Positions 32,688-41,655 of a DNA stretch of 64,000 bases are shown piece after piece. A model generated the notes under the pieces. The model made no database searches, was not told the DNA's origin, and worked only from the letters and a program-made list of their open reading frames with translations. Positions within the stretch are counted from its first letter, which is position 1. Each line of letters opens with the position of its first letter. The stretch lies in contig NZ_RHOX01000013.1 in NCBI RefSeq assembly GCF_003946695.1, positions 1-64,000 on the forward strand, in the 5' to 3' direction. Made by a program: the position numbers and the translations under genes. This DNA comes from Lapidilactobacillus bayanensis. Its GTDB lineage: Bacteria > Bacillota > Bacilli > Lactobacillales > Lactobacillaceae.

Positions 32688-33881
32688 TTAAACTAATCCA
32701 GTAAGTTGAACAGTATCCCGGACAATCATTAATTCTTCATTCGTTGGCACGATTAAAATTTTGACCTTAGAATCTGGTGCAGAAATAATACGTTCCTCTG
32801 CTTCAACCTTGTTAGCCTCTTCATCCAATTTAGCACCGATAAAGCCAAGTTTATCAATGACCATCTTGCGAATTGGAATAGAACCCTCACCAGTACCTGC
32901 AGTAAAGACGAGCGTGTCCACACCGTTCATTTCGGCAACATAACTACCAATATACTTAATCAGACGGTTAACATAAACATCAATCGCCAACTGTGACTCT
33001 GGACGTTCTTGGCGTGTCTTCAACAAGTCGCGCATATCTGGAGAGAGACCAGAAATACCCAGTAAGCCAGATTTCTGATTGAGGATGTCAATCATCTCGT
33101 TCACGTTAGTAATATTTAGTTTACTCATTAAATAAGCAACTAATGAAGCATCAATATCGCCAGAACGCGTACTCATTGTTAATCCAGCTAATGGTGTGAA
33201 GCCCATTGAAGTATCAAATGACTTGCCATCTTTGATCGCAGTAATCGAAGCACCACTTCCTAAATGCATGGTGATCATTTTTTGACTTTCTAAAGGCACC
33301 CCTAAGATTTCTGCAGCTCGTTGAGAAACATAACGGTGACTCGTACCATGAGCACCATATTTACGAGCGCCGTATTCTTTGTAATAAGCCAATGGCAGAC
33401 TATATAAGTAGTTAACTTTGGGCATTGACGTATGGAATGACGTATCAAAAACTGCTACTTCTTTAGCATCTGGTAACGCTCTTTGGAAAGCCGCAATCCC
33501 TTTAGCCTCGTTGGGATTATGCAATGGCGCATAATCCGAAAGTTCAAGAATCTTTTGCATGTTCTCGGGTGTGACTTCTGCTGATTCCTTAAAGAATTCA
33601 CCACCAGCAACAACACGGTGGCCTACACCCTTGATTTCATTGATGTTATCAATAATACCAGATTCAGATAAACGCTTTAATAACAAATTAACGGCGACAT
33701 CTTGGTCCGGAATATCAATGTCTTCTTTAGTCTTCTTCCCGGCAAACTTAACAATGAATTTTGAACCGGGTAATCCTAAACGATCAACCATCCCTGAGGC
33801 AATTTCAGTTTCCTGAGGCATTTCAAATAATTTCCATTTTAAAGTTGAACTTCCTGCATTAATTGCTAAAACTTTTACCAT
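32688..33881 (-). CDS. ackA: Acetate kinase
   Basis: A 397-residue enzyme that converts acetyl phosphate and ADP to acetate and ATP. LAINAGSSTLKWKL is the N-terminal phosphate-binding motif; GHRVVAGGEFF, FDTSFHTSMP and MTMHLGSGASITAI are the other ASKHA signatures. ATG 33881 (MVKVLAIN) with AAGGAGC upstream is the true start; the in-frame codons from 33926 overlap the upstream methylase. It follows ytxK closely, as in other Firmicutes. Pta is encoded 29 kb away at 61970. Confidence 0.97.
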   Translation of the reverse strand: MVKVLAINAGSSTLKWKLFEMPQETEIASGMVDRLGLPGSKFIVKFAGKKTKEDIDIPDQDVAVNLLLKRLSESGIIDNINEIKGVGHRVVAGGEFFKESAEVTPENMQKILELSDYAPLHNPNEAKGIAAFQRALPDAKEVAVFDTSFHTSMPKVNYLYSLPLAYYKEYGARKYGAHGTSHRYVSQRAAEILGVPLESQKMITMHLGSGASITAIKDGKSFDTSMGFTPLAGLTMSTRSGDIDASLVAYLMSKLNITNVNEMIDILNQKSGLLGISGLSPDMRDLLKTRQERPESQLAIDVYVNRLIKYIGSYVAEMNGVDTLVFTAGTGEGSIPIRKMVIDKLGFIGAKLDEEANKVEAEERIISAPDSKVKILIVPTNEELMIVRDTVQLTGLV

Positions 33882-33901
33882 GATAAACGCTCCTTGTTTT
33901 C

Positions 33902-34912
33902 TTAGATATGATTTTCGCTCGCCCATCCTTGTAACTTGCCGGCAAAATCACGAAGCCCGGTAATATTGTTCAAGTCTGGTACGTTGGCAATCATGACGTT
34001 CTTTGCTTGTTGCGCCGTTCCGCCATGATTTTGTAAAACTAAAATTGCTTTTTGTGCCGAATTATCCTGAAAGACATCCTTAGGTAAACTCAGTAAACCT
34101 TGAAGATAAACTTTCGTCGTCGCCCAATGCAATAAATCTGTTGCCTCGGACTGTTCAAAAAGATTAGCCGGTACAATGAATAAGCCTAAGCCGCCTGCCG
34201 CTAATGTTGTCATGCTCTGCTCAATCAACAGATAATGAGCAAAAGAGTGACCACTTTTAGCTTGCAGATCGAATTTCTCCGCACGTGAATCAACGGGATA
34301 ATAACCGACAGGTAGGTCAGCAACCACCACGTCAGTACGCGCAGGCAATAACCAAGGTGTTAACGCATCTTGATGCATTAACGTCACATCAAGATGTAAA
34401 TATTCGGCAAAAACTGCCGCCAACGCCAACAAATCGTCATTATTATCAATACCAAATAATGAGAGCCGTCGTCGCTCAAACGCAAATTGATGCACAATGT
34501 TAAACAACAAATTACCAGTACCAATAACTGGATCTGCTATGACGAGTGGTTGTGTTCGATCCGCTTTAAAAATATTGATCAACAAACTTAAGACCAAACC
34601 AATCGAACTTGGCGTGGCTTGCAAGTTTGTATTGAGACGATCAACTTTTTGTACGCGAACCAGCAACAATTGAAACAGTGACAACAAGTCAACCTTTGAT
34701 AACTTTAACAAATCAATTTGTTGATACAACTGATTTAATTCTTGAACGGTTGCAGGCGTTGGTGCGCCGTTTTCAACATGAATATCATGTCGTCGTAAAT
34801 TATCTAAAGTTTCACTCAAGGCAGATAAATAATCACTCTTTAGTGCTTGTTGTAAGAGTGTCACTGCTTGGTCAACCAATTCATAGGAACTTTGAATTTT
34901 TTTTGGATCCAT
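33902..34912 (-). CDS. ytxK: Class I SAM-dependent methyltransferase, YtxK-like
   Basis: A 336-residue protein. VIADPVIGTGNLLFNIV is the SAM-binding motif I, and VVADLPVGYYP resembles the (N/D)PP(Y/F) catalytic motif of N6-adenine methylases, here DLPVGYYP. The N-terminal helical part and the place before ackA match B. subtilis YtxK and its lactic acid bacteria relatives. A specific substrate is not known. In many lactic acid bacteria it lies downstream of comG; here it is divergent from comG. Confidence 0.88.
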   Translation of the reverse strand: MDPKKIQSSYELVDQAVTLLQQALKSDYLSALSETLDNLRRHDIHVENGAPTPATVQELNQLYQQIDLLKLSKVDLLSLFQLLLVRVQKVDRLNTNLQATPSSIGLVLSLLINIFKADRTQPLVIADPVIGTGNLLFNIVHQFAFERRRLSLFGIDNNDDLLALAAVFAEYLHLDVTLMHQDALTPWLLPARTDVVVADLPVGYYPVDSRAEKFDLQAKSGHSFAHYLLIEQSMTTLAAGGLGLFIVPANLFEQSEATDLLHWATTKVYLQGLLSLPKDVFQDNSAQKAILVLQNHGGTAQQAKNVMIANVPDLNNITGLRDFAGKLQGWASENHI

Positions 34913-35109
34913 AATAAAAAAGTCACTCCAATCACTAGTGCCTATGCTTTAGTTTACCGATAACTTTATCGATATGCAAGCATTTTCAAAACGATTATGA
35001 CGCGGTTTATTAAATTTACAGTACTTCTGTTATTTTCAAACATTTTCTTTAAACTTGCAAGTTACTTTTCTATTTGCTCGTGTATTTAAACCATGAAGGA
35101 GGTGAAAAT

Positions 35110-36090
35110 GTGACGATTGCAAATGATGTTCATGACCTGGTGACGACAGCATTGACGTGCAACTACAACGATTTGTTCTTCAAACCATTAGTGGATGGCT
35201 GGCAATTATTGGGACGCAACGTTCAGGCGACCACCCAGATTAAGCAGCTCTCACTTGAACAGGGTCAGACCATGATCAATTATTTAAAATTTCAAGCGCA
35301 AATGGATCTCAGTGAGCACCGCCGCCCACAAATCGGTGCTTGGCATTATCATCATGATGAGTTAGGCGTCGATTTACGTTTGGCAACCGTCGGTGATTAT
35401 TTGAATCGCGAATCACTAGTGATCAGATTTCTCAGCCAAAAGATTGAACACTGCCAATTCATTAATCCAGAGCGTTATCAAGAATTACGAGCCTTATTAA
35501 ATCGACGAGGTTTGCTGGTTTTTGCCGGTCCAACTGGTTCGGGTAAAACTACCCTAATGTATCACCTTGCCCAAGAGTTAAGTCAACAGGCGACGGTCTT
35601 AACCATTGAGGATCCGACAGAGATTGTTGAACCTAATTTCATTCAGTTACAGGTTAATGAAGAGGCGCAAATGACTTACACGGCCCTATTGAAAATTAGT
35701 TTGCGCTTGCGGCCAGATATTTTGGTGATCGGTGAAATTCGCGATTCAGAAACTGCCGCAATCGCAATTCAAGCAGCGCTGAGTGGCCACTTAGTTTTAG
35801 CAACCATTCATGCCCGCTCAGCCAGTGGTGTTGTTGAACGATTGTTGGATCTACAGATTAATACTTCAGCGTTAGCCAACAGCTTAACTGCCAGTTGCTA
35901 CCAACGACTTCTACCGACCACCGATAATGAAACGCTCAAGCTTGCAATTGACCTACTAACACCAACAGAAATTGCCGCCGTCATTCAACAGCCAACACAG
36001 CAAACAAACAACTGGTGGACAGATTTGCAAACCGCACAAAAAAATGGTGTCATCACAGAAGAAACACTTCAAAACTACCGCTGGGGCTAG
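35110..36090 (+). CDS. comGA: Competence pilus ATPase ComGA
   Basis: A GspE/PilB-type traffic ATPase of 326 residues that drives assembly of the transformation pilus. FAGPTGSGKTTLMYHL is Walker A; LRPDILVIGEIRDSETA is the Walker B and Asp box; HLVLATIHARSASGVVERL is the His box. GTG 35110 after AAGGAGGTGAAAAT is the start; the ATG just before runs into TGA. It is the first gene of comGA-GG. The four-cysteine zinc site of larger GspE proteins is missing, as usual for ComGA. Confidence 0.95.
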   Translation: MTIANDVHDLVTTALTCNYNDLFFKPLVDGWQLLGRNVQATTQIKQLSLEQGQTMINYLKFQAQMDLSEHRRPQIGAWHYHHDELGVDLRLATVGDYLNRESLVIRFLSQKIEHCQFINPERYQELRALLNRRGLLVFAGPTGSGKTTLMYHLAQELSQQATVLTIEDPTEIVEPNFIQLQVNEEAQMTYTALLKISLRLRPDILVIGEIRDSETAAIAIQAALSGHLVLATIHARSASGVVERLLDLQINTSALANSLTASCYQRLLPTTDNETLKLAIDLLTPTEIAAVIQQPTQQTNNWWTDLQTAQKNGVITEETLQNYRWG

Positions 36091-37072
36091 TTCAAAGGTC
36101 AAGAAACTACGCACCGATCAAGTGATTGAGCTTCTAGAATTAAGTGGTCAATTATTAGGCAATGGCTATCCGGTTCAAGACGTTATCACTTTTGCCGACC
36201 GTTTAAAGATTGTTTCAGTAGCACAGGGCGAACTAATGACGCAATCTTTAAACAACGGTGCAAGTTTGGCACAAACCCTGGCCACAATTATTGATCAACC
36301 CAACTTAATTATGCAGTTAGAAATTGCAGATCAACACGGCGATTTAGCAACCTGTTGTCAAGACAATGCGCACTTCTTACGCGAACAGCGCAAGCAACTC
36401 AAACAACTGCATAGTTTAATGGCTTATCCACTCATTCTATTAGTTATTATGAGTGGACTGGTGGTATTTATTCAGTTGGTTCTTAAACCCCAATTACAAA
36501 GTCTACTGCCCACAAAGTCACCATCTAAGTCAACTATCTGGCCTTGGGTTTTGTTGATCGTTATCATCGTGCTAATCGTGATTTACTGTTTGCAAATTTC
36601 GCGTGAAAAATGGCGTTATTTAGTTCTACACTTACCCATTTTGCAACGCCTTTTTCGCGCCTACTATAATTTTGTGTTATTCACAGACTTGGCACACTTA
36701 CTAGGTAGTGGTTTATCACTTCAAGAGATTTTAAACTTCGTCAACAGTTTCAATAACCGTTCGCTCCAAACCTTCATTGCTCATCAAGTAACTGCGGAGT
36801 TGGAAAAAGGCACAACTTTAGATGTCATCATTCAACAGGAACCGCTCTTACCCCCAGAATTAGAATTACTATTAGCTAAAGGTGATACCAAAACGTTTAA
36901 AACATTGGAATTAAAAATTTTAGCACGACGGAACTTTACAGAATTAGAACGGCGCTTAAAAACATTAATTGAACAAGTGCAACCTCTTTTATTCATCGTG
37001 ATTGCCTTAATTATCGGCGCCTTATATTTACAAATTTTAATCCCCATCTACGATATTATGAAAGGAATTTAG
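36044..37072 (+). CDS. comGB: Competence pilus platform protein ComGB
   Basis: Polytopic GspF-type protein of about 342 residues, with membrane helices near LMAYPLILLVIMSGLVVFIQLVL, IWPWVLLIVIIVLIVIYCL and LLFIVIALIIGALYLQILIPI at the C-terminus. It anchors the ATPase and pilin assembly. The start is uncertain because the gene overlaps comGA; ATG 36044 gives 47 bp overlap and no clear ribosome site, indicating translational coupling. Confidence 0.9.
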   Translation: MVSSQKKHFKTTAGASSKVKKLRTDQVIELLELSGQLLGNGYPVQDVITFADRLKIVSVAQGELMTQSLNNGASLAQTLATIIDQPNLIMQLEIADQHGDLATCCQDNAHFLREQRKQLKQLHSLMAYPLILLVIMSGLVVFIQLVLKPQLQSLLPTKSPSKSTIWPWVLLIVIIVLIVIYCLQISREKWRYLVLHLPILQRLFRAYYNFVLFTDLAHLLGSGLSLQEILNFVNSFNNRSLQTFIAHQVTAELEKGTTLDVIIQQEPLLPPELELLLAKGDTKTFKTLELKILARRNFTELERRLKTLIEQVQPLLFIVIALIIGALYLQILIPIYDIMKGI

Positions 37073-37074
37073 TC

Positions 37075-37374
37075 ATGAAAATTTCCCCACTGAGAAGTAA
37101 AAAACGAAACGGCTTTACCTTAATTGAAATGAGTTTAGTACTTCTGATCATTGCCATGCTTTTGATCGTGATGTTACCCAACTTAAATCAGCAAAAAAAT
37201 TCAGCGCAGAAAAGTGTCAATGCGGCTTTTGCAAAAAATATGGAGACTCAAGTGATGCTCTATGAAAGTGAAACAGGCAAATCCGCAACTTGGAGTGATT
37301 TAGAAGCCAGTGGTTATATCACCGACGAACAAGCGAAAAAAGCGGGCGATCTGAAGTTAGAAATTCCTAAATGA
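37075..37374 (+). CDS. comGC: Major competence pilin ComGC
   Basis: A 99-residue class III pilin. KKRNGFTLIEMSLVLLIIAML is the prepilin signature: basic leader, cleavage by ComC after G before F, and Glu at +5. It forms the pilus shaft that captures DNA. The length and the -NLNQQKNSAQKSVN stretch fit ComGC. AGGA precedes the ATG, 2 bp after comGB. Confidence 0.95.
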   Translation: MKISPLRSKKRNGFTLIEMSLVLLIIAMLLIVMLPNLNQQKNSAQKSVNAAFAKNMETQVMLYESETGKSATWSDLEASGYITDEQAKKAGDLKLEIPK

Positions 37375-37820
37375 CTGCCAGAAAATCAGGAATCAGCCCA
37401 GCCTTCACACTTGTTGAAATGTCCTTAACACTCTTTATTCTGTCTAGCTTGTTGCTGATCGGCACACATTATTATCGCCCACCTACAGCCAAACTTAGCG
37501 AAGAGCTAGCCATTAAAGCCTATAAACGGGCTTGGGATAGCGCAGTTAATTATAGTGTCACTCATCAGACCAACGTTTACATCGTCTATGACAAACCGAA
37601 TAAGATTGTCCGTTTCGAAACCGGCGAAAAGGACTGGCAACGCACGGTTCAATTTCCTCCTTCTATTACGTTCGGAAGTAATGCCACATTTTTAGCTTCC
37701 ATTGTTGATGGTAAAACCAAAAAACCGATGACAATTGTCTTTATGAACAATCGTGACGGTGAATACAAATTGACAGCACAACTATATTGGGGGCGCTTAA
37801 ATGTTAAAACCTCATCGTAA
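37371..37820 (+). CDS. comGD: Minor competence pilin ComGD
   Basis: A 149-residue pseudopilin with PAFTLVEMSLTLFILSSLLLIG as prepilin segment (A before F at the processing site, Glu at +5). A beta-rich C-terminal domain follows. ATG overlaps the comGC stop by 4 bp (ATGA). It is thought to help initiate the pilus with ComGE, GF and GG. Confidence 0.9.
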   Translation: MTARKSGISPAFTLVEMSLTLFILSSLLLIGTHYYRPPTAKLSEELAIKAYKRAWDSAVNYSVTHQTNVYIVYDKPNKIVRFETGEKDWQRTVQFPPSITFGSNATFLASIVDGKTKKPMTIVFMNNRDGEYKLTAQLYWGRLNVKTSS

Positions 37821-38001
37821 AAATGGTTTTATTTTGGTCGAGAGTATGCTTTGTCTATTAAGTTTATCAGCAGTTAGTCTATCTCTAGCGCAAACCATTG
37901 TCAGTGGCGAAAAGTCGGTCGCGGTTTCTCAGAACAAATTAACAAAGGTGCGCCAAGAAAATCAGCGCTTAAAAGAGGAAATTGCTAATCATGAAACGTA
38001 A
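37801..38001 (+). CDS. comGE: Minor competence pilin ComGE, short
   Basis: A 66-residue protein: KNGFILVESMLCLLSLSAVSLSLAQ has a pilin-like leader and a hydrophobic helix, then a short coiled helix (KLTKVRQENQRLKEEI). ComGE sequences are poorly conserved, so identity relies on place between comGD and comGF. It overlaps comGD by 20 bp. Confidence 0.75.
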   Translation: MLKPHRKNGFILVESMLCLLSLSAVSLSLAQTIVSGEKSVAVSQNKLTKVRQENQRLKEEIANHET

Positions 38002-38545
38002 ACGTGCTGCTTTTACCTTAATTGAAACGGTATTTGCTGTTTTTATTCTCTTGTTAATCTGTCAACTAGCCGTTTGTTCATTGAACACTGGCCTAACCAT
38101 GACTCGAAAAATGACTAAACTTAAAGAAGATCCAGGAATTCCCGCGGTTCAACTTGAGCATTTCTTAAACGATGCGAGACTTCAGACAGAATTCTGCGAA
38201 CCTACTAAATTAAGTCTGCGCCACCAAAATGGGAACACTTATAATCTCAGAAAGTTAGGTGGGATTTCTGGAACAGAATTGGTTTTTGGTAATGAATCTG
38301 ATCTAGGTTATATGCCGCTATTTTATGAAGTGCGAACGGTAAAGTTTGACTATCACGAGCCACTTCTTTCATGTAAATTGATCACAACAAAAAGCCAAGA
38401 AGAAACATACTATTTCCTCATTGACCCCGCCACTGATGAAAAGCCTGCGGACGACACTGAAAAAGATGATTCATCAAAGGATAACGAAAATGAAGATGAG
38501 CAACATGAAACCGATGCAAAGCAAACAAATCTTAACGAAAGTTGA
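37991..38545 (+). CDS. comGF: Minor competence pilin ComGF with acidic tail
   Basis: From ATG 37991 (MKRKRAAFTLIETVFAVFIL) the protein has 184 residues. The pilin signature AAFTLIETVFAVF and the body match ComGF. The last 40 residues (from about ATDEKPADDTEKDDSSKD) are a disordered stretch rich in Asp, Glu, Lys and Ser not typical of the family. This tail coincides with the overlap onto comGG. Confidence 0.85.
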   Translation: MKRKRAAFTLIETVFAVFILLLICQLAVCSLNTGLTMTRKMTKLKEDPGIPAVQLEHFLNDARLQTEFCEPTKLSLRHQNGNTYNLRKLGGISGTELVFGNESDLGYMPLFYEVRTVKFDYHEPLLSCKLITTKSQEETYYFLIDPATDEKPADDTEKDDSSKDNENEDEQHETDAKQTNLNES

Positions 38546-38720
38546 TGGCAGTATAACCCTACTCACTTTGATGATCATGACGTTTTGTGTGCTCGTCATT
38601 GGTTATGCGCACAGTTATTATCGACAAAAGAATGATAATTTGCAGAATCAATACTATTATTATGAACAGCAAAATCAACAGTTGCGCAAACTAGTCGAAA
38701 CATCATTAAAAAAGGATTGA
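38490..38720 (+). CDS. comGG: Minor competence pilin ComGG-like
   Basis: A frame of 76 codons from ATG 38490, which has AAAGGATAACGAA upstream. It contains a hydrophobic helix (GSITLLTLMIMTFCVLVIGY) followed by a Tyr/Gln-rich tail. Position as last gene of the operon supports ComGG. The prepilin site is not canonical: the Gly-Phe and Glu+5 are replaced by VDGSITLL. This is also seen in other ComGG proteins. It overlaps comGF by 56 bp. Confidence 0.65.
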   Translation: MKMSNMKPMQSKQILTKVDGSITLLTLMIMTFCVLVIGYAHSYYRQKNDNLQNQYYYYEQQNQQLRKLVETSLKKD

Positions 38721-38741
38721 GACAAAATCATGTCTCAATCC
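38708..38741. terminator. Terminator shared by comG operon and yebC
   Basis: A perfect 11-bp stem (38714-38724 with 38731-38741). On the left six A give TTTTTT for leftward RNA, so it is a good yebC terminator. Its left arm includes the comGG stop. For rightward RNA no U-run follows. Confidence 0.8.
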
Positions 38742-38760
38742 TCACTACATACAAATCAAA

Positions 38761-39495
38761 TTAGTCTTCGTCTGGTAATTCTCCGGCATGATAAACATTT
38801 TGAATATCATCATCATCTTCCAGAAGATCGATCATCCGTTCAAATTGTTCAATTTTATCAGCAGGAACAGGTGTTGTATTTTCTGGAACCATTGTCAATT
38901 CAGCACTGGCAAATTGATAGCCTTTTGCTAGTAATGAATCACGAACAGCGGCAAAATCTTTAGGATCAGTGTAGATTTCAAAAACATCATCGGCCGTTTG
39001 TAAATCATCAGCACCAGCATCCATAACATCTTCCAACATTTGATCTTCATCAGCATCTGTTGTTGTCCGATCAATGGCAAAGTAACCACGACGATTGAAC
39101 ATATAACTGACGGAACCAGTTGAACCCAGGTTACCCCCGTTACGAGTAAATGCTACTCGAACGTTAGATGCTGTCCGATTCTTATTATCAGTAAGTCCTT
39201 CGACTAGAATAGCAACACCGCCTGGTGCGTAACCTTCATAAGTGACTTCTTCATAGCTTTCGCCATCGCCACCTTGCGCTTTTTTGATGGCGCGTTCAAT
39301 ATTGTCCTTAGGCATATTGGCAGCACGTGCTTTATCCATCACCAAGCGTAATGAAGGGTTATTCGCGGGATCAGGATCACCACTCTTTGCAGCCATGTAA
39401 AGTTCACGAGACAATTTCTGGAAAATTTTCCCACGTTTTGAATCTTGTGCATTTTTACGGCCTTGAATATTATGCCACTTTGAATGTCCTGACAT
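38761..39495 (-). CDS. yebC: YebC/PmpR family protein
   Basis: A 244-residue protein beginning [25 protein letters not shown], the invariant start of the YebC family. The family was long listed as transcriptional regulators; newer work links some members to translation. RDIEGNNPSLRL-like and [22 protein letters not shown] segments match the conserved core. It is convergent with the comG operon. Confidence 0.95.
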   Translation of the reverse strand: MSGHSKWHNIQGRKNAQDSKRGKIFQKLSRELYMAAKSGDPDPANNPSLRLVMDKARAANMPKDNIERAIKKAQGGDGESYEEVTYEGYAPGGVAILVEGLTDNKNRTASNVRVAFTRNGGNLGSTGSVSYMFNRRGYFAIDRTTTDADEDQMLEDVMDAGADDLQTADDVFEIYTDPKDFAAVRDSLLAKGYQFASAELTMVPENTTPVPADKIEQFERMIDLLEDDDDIQNVYHAGELPDED

Positions 39496-39595
39496 TCGCT
39501 TCTCCTTCTTTCATTAGCAAACTTGGTTAAAACCGTTATTAATCATATCAAAATCAAGTTGCTTGCGCAAGTCCAGCAACGTAATTGTCAAGATT

Positions 39596-40126
39596 TTAAC
39601 GTGATTTAGGAACCGAATAATGATGCTGCTTCTTTTCAGCACGACGTTCTAATATCCGCACAATAATTGACGCAAGTATCACACCACATAATACCCCAAT
39701 TGAATCTAACATCACATCTTGAATCATTGGTGTCCGATCACCGGTTAACAATTGATGAAATTCATCAGTGGCCGCGTAGCCGGTACAACTTAACCAAATT
39801 AGTATGGCTCGGAACCATTTATTCGGCACCCAATTAGTAAGTCCCCAATAAGCAAATAATCCTAATAGAAAGTTACTACTAAAATGTGCTATCTTGCGCA
39901 GAATAAATTCAATCATTTCAGTGAAGCCTACCGTTTTAACTGAATAAATACGACCCCCGTAATTAATTTCAACAGGATCCAGCCACCGATGTAACCAATT
40001 CAAATTGAGATGTCCTAATTCTGGCGTTACGGTTTGTTGTTGATAGGTCATAGATGAACTAATAAAGATCAGAATCATAATGAGAATTGCTAAACAAAAA
40101 TAAATCTTTTTCCACTTATGGCTCAT
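39596..40126 (-). CDS. VanZ-like family membrane protein
   Basis: A 176-residue protein with four or more membrane helices. GLFAYWGLTNWVPNKW and SCTGYAATDEFHQLLTGDRTPMIQDVMLDSIGVLCG contain the VanZ family core (DE-HQ...R...-DV--D--G). VanZ-like proteins give low teicoplanin tolerance in some species; the cellular role is unclear. ATG 40126 is preferred because GGAGG lies 6 bp before it, whereas at 40132 it touches the codon. Confidence 0.88.
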   Translation of the reverse strand: MSHKWKKIYFCLAILIMILIFISSSMTYQQQTVTPELGHLNLNWLHRWLDPVEINYGGRIYSVKTVGFTEMIEFILRKIAHFSSNFLLGLFAYWGLTNWVPNKWFRAILIWLSCTGYAATDEFHQLLTGDRTPMIQDVMLDSIGVLCGVILASIIVRILERRAEKKQHHYSVPKSR

Positions 40127-40335
40127 AAACATCCTCCAACTAGATTAACCTGGGGTAATTCCTAATTGATTCATTTTAACATATCCGATTTCATCAGGAT
40201 CAACAAAAGACCAATCATTGCCGTCATTTTTGCACGATTAACCGCTTTTTCTTCCGTCATTCTCCAATTTGTGCTAAATTAAAGCTGTTCAAGTTCTACA
40301 CAATCCAGATTTTAATCCCTGAAAGAAGACTATCT

Positions 40336-41565
40336 ATGTTTCCTGAATTAGAAAAAGCATTACGCAAGCATTTCGCGCCTTATCAGAACAGTGATGAAAA
40401 TACGCAACTATTTACCAGCATTCTCATTGATTTAACTGAAAATACTAAAGAAAAAATCACCAATGGTGTCCCTGAAAAGCAAGCATTGGCTGAAGCTATT
40501 GCTAGTTTAAATGATTTGGACGACTTATTAAAGACGATTCAGACACAAAGTAGTGGTACAAGTATTGATAGCAAACAATTAACGCGATTTTATGACCGCT
40601 TCTTTGCGACAAAATTAGTCAATTCACTGACGGTTGATGTAGCCCAACTTAATCAAATCATTCTAAATTATCATACTGCCACAATTATTGTCACTGAAAC
40701 ACAACAAAAAACGCTCATCATCAATGAATACATGAACCATGATCGACCATCATTGTATGCCCAACAACACCTTGATGGTGATAAAGTTAAAATTGAACAA
40801 AGTGCGCGTGGTGGTGCATTTGCTTTTATGCGAATTCGAGTTGAAATCGCAATTCCCAAATCATTCACTGGTTTTATTTATCTCAACGATAAAAGTGGCA
40901 GCATGCTGCTCAACGATTTAACCAGTCATTATATTCTCGATTGCAGTACCGACAATGGTTCAATCATTGCGCACAATCTTGACCTGGCCCAAATTCATAT
41001 TCAGGCAAAATCTGGTTCTGTTAAAACCGCCTTTTTGACCGCCGAGCAAATCGTCTTGCGCAGTACTAGTGGTTCGATTCAATTGATTCATAGTCATGGA
41101 ACAACTGTGAACAGTATGGTTAGCACGAAAACGCGTAGCGGCGATATTTTATTAGAACATCTTGAGGCTAGTGAAATTAATGCTGAAAATCGCAGTGGCA
41201 ATATCACGTTGAACTTTGCTAACGCTGACACCTTTAATTTGCTAGATCACAGTGGTCGTGTGGCGGGAACTGAATTATCCGGTAGTGGTCGTTTTCAGTC
41301 CACTAGCGGAACAGTAACATTACGCTTCAAACAGGTCAATCGCGATATTTCAGCTATTTCCAAAAGTGGTTCGATCAGAATCGGTTTACCGTTTGATAGT
41401 GAATATAGCTTTAAAGCTAATACTACTAATGGCAATGTTTTTCTACCCTATGACACGCAATACAATGCCGGCAGTAACCGCCGGCAAAAGAGCGGCCAAC
41501 ATGGTAATAAGCCAAGCTTTAATCTAACCAGCAAAACTGTTAGTGGTAACATTCAGATCAACTAA
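40336..41565 (+). CDS. DUF4097 family beta-repeat protein
   Basis: A 409-residue protein. The first 75 residues form a helical domain similar to the HAAS/DUF1700 type (NGVPEKQALAEAIASLNDLDDLL). The rest is a series of repeats with SGS/SGN/SGR turns (DKSGSMLLNDL, TSGSIQLIHSH, RSGNITLNFA, KSGSIRIGLP), the DUF4097 right-handed beta-helix. It is likely cytosolic or membrane-associated; the function is unknown, though relatives often occur near envelope-stress regulators. A strong terminator follows. Confidence 0.88.
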   Translation: MFPELEKALRKHFAPYQNSDENTQLFTSILIDLTENTKEKITNGVPEKQALAEAIASLNDLDDLLKTIQTQSSGTSIDSKQLTRFYDRFFATKLVNSLTVDVAQLNQIILNYHTATIIVTETQQKTLIINEYMNHDRPSLYAQQHLDGDKVKIEQSARGGAFAFMRIRVEIAIPKSFTGFIYLNDKSGSMLLNDLTSHYILDCSTDNGSIIAHNLDLAQIHIQAKSGSVKTAFLTAEQIVLRSTSGSIQLIHSHGTTVNSMVSTKTRSGDILLEHLEASEINAENRSGNITLNFANADTFNLLDHSGRVAGTELSGSGRFQSTSGTVTLRFKQVNRDISAISKSGSIRIGLPFDSEYSFKANTTNGNVFLPYDTQYNAGSNRRQKSGQHGNKPSFNLTSKTVSGNIQIN

Positions 41566-41594
41566 ATTCTCGATAATTCTTAATTTAAATGAAG

Positions 41595-41655
41595 GCACAA
41601 AGATGATAACGACTTTTTAAGTGGTCGATTATCATCTTTGTGCTCTTCTTTTCGT
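41595..41655. terminator. Strong terminator between DUF4097 gene and sfsA
   Basis: A perfect 15-bp stem (41595-41609 with 41629-41643), extended by an inner CGAC-GTCG, followed by TCTTCTTTT. It separates two convergent genes and can serve both. Confidence 0.9.
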
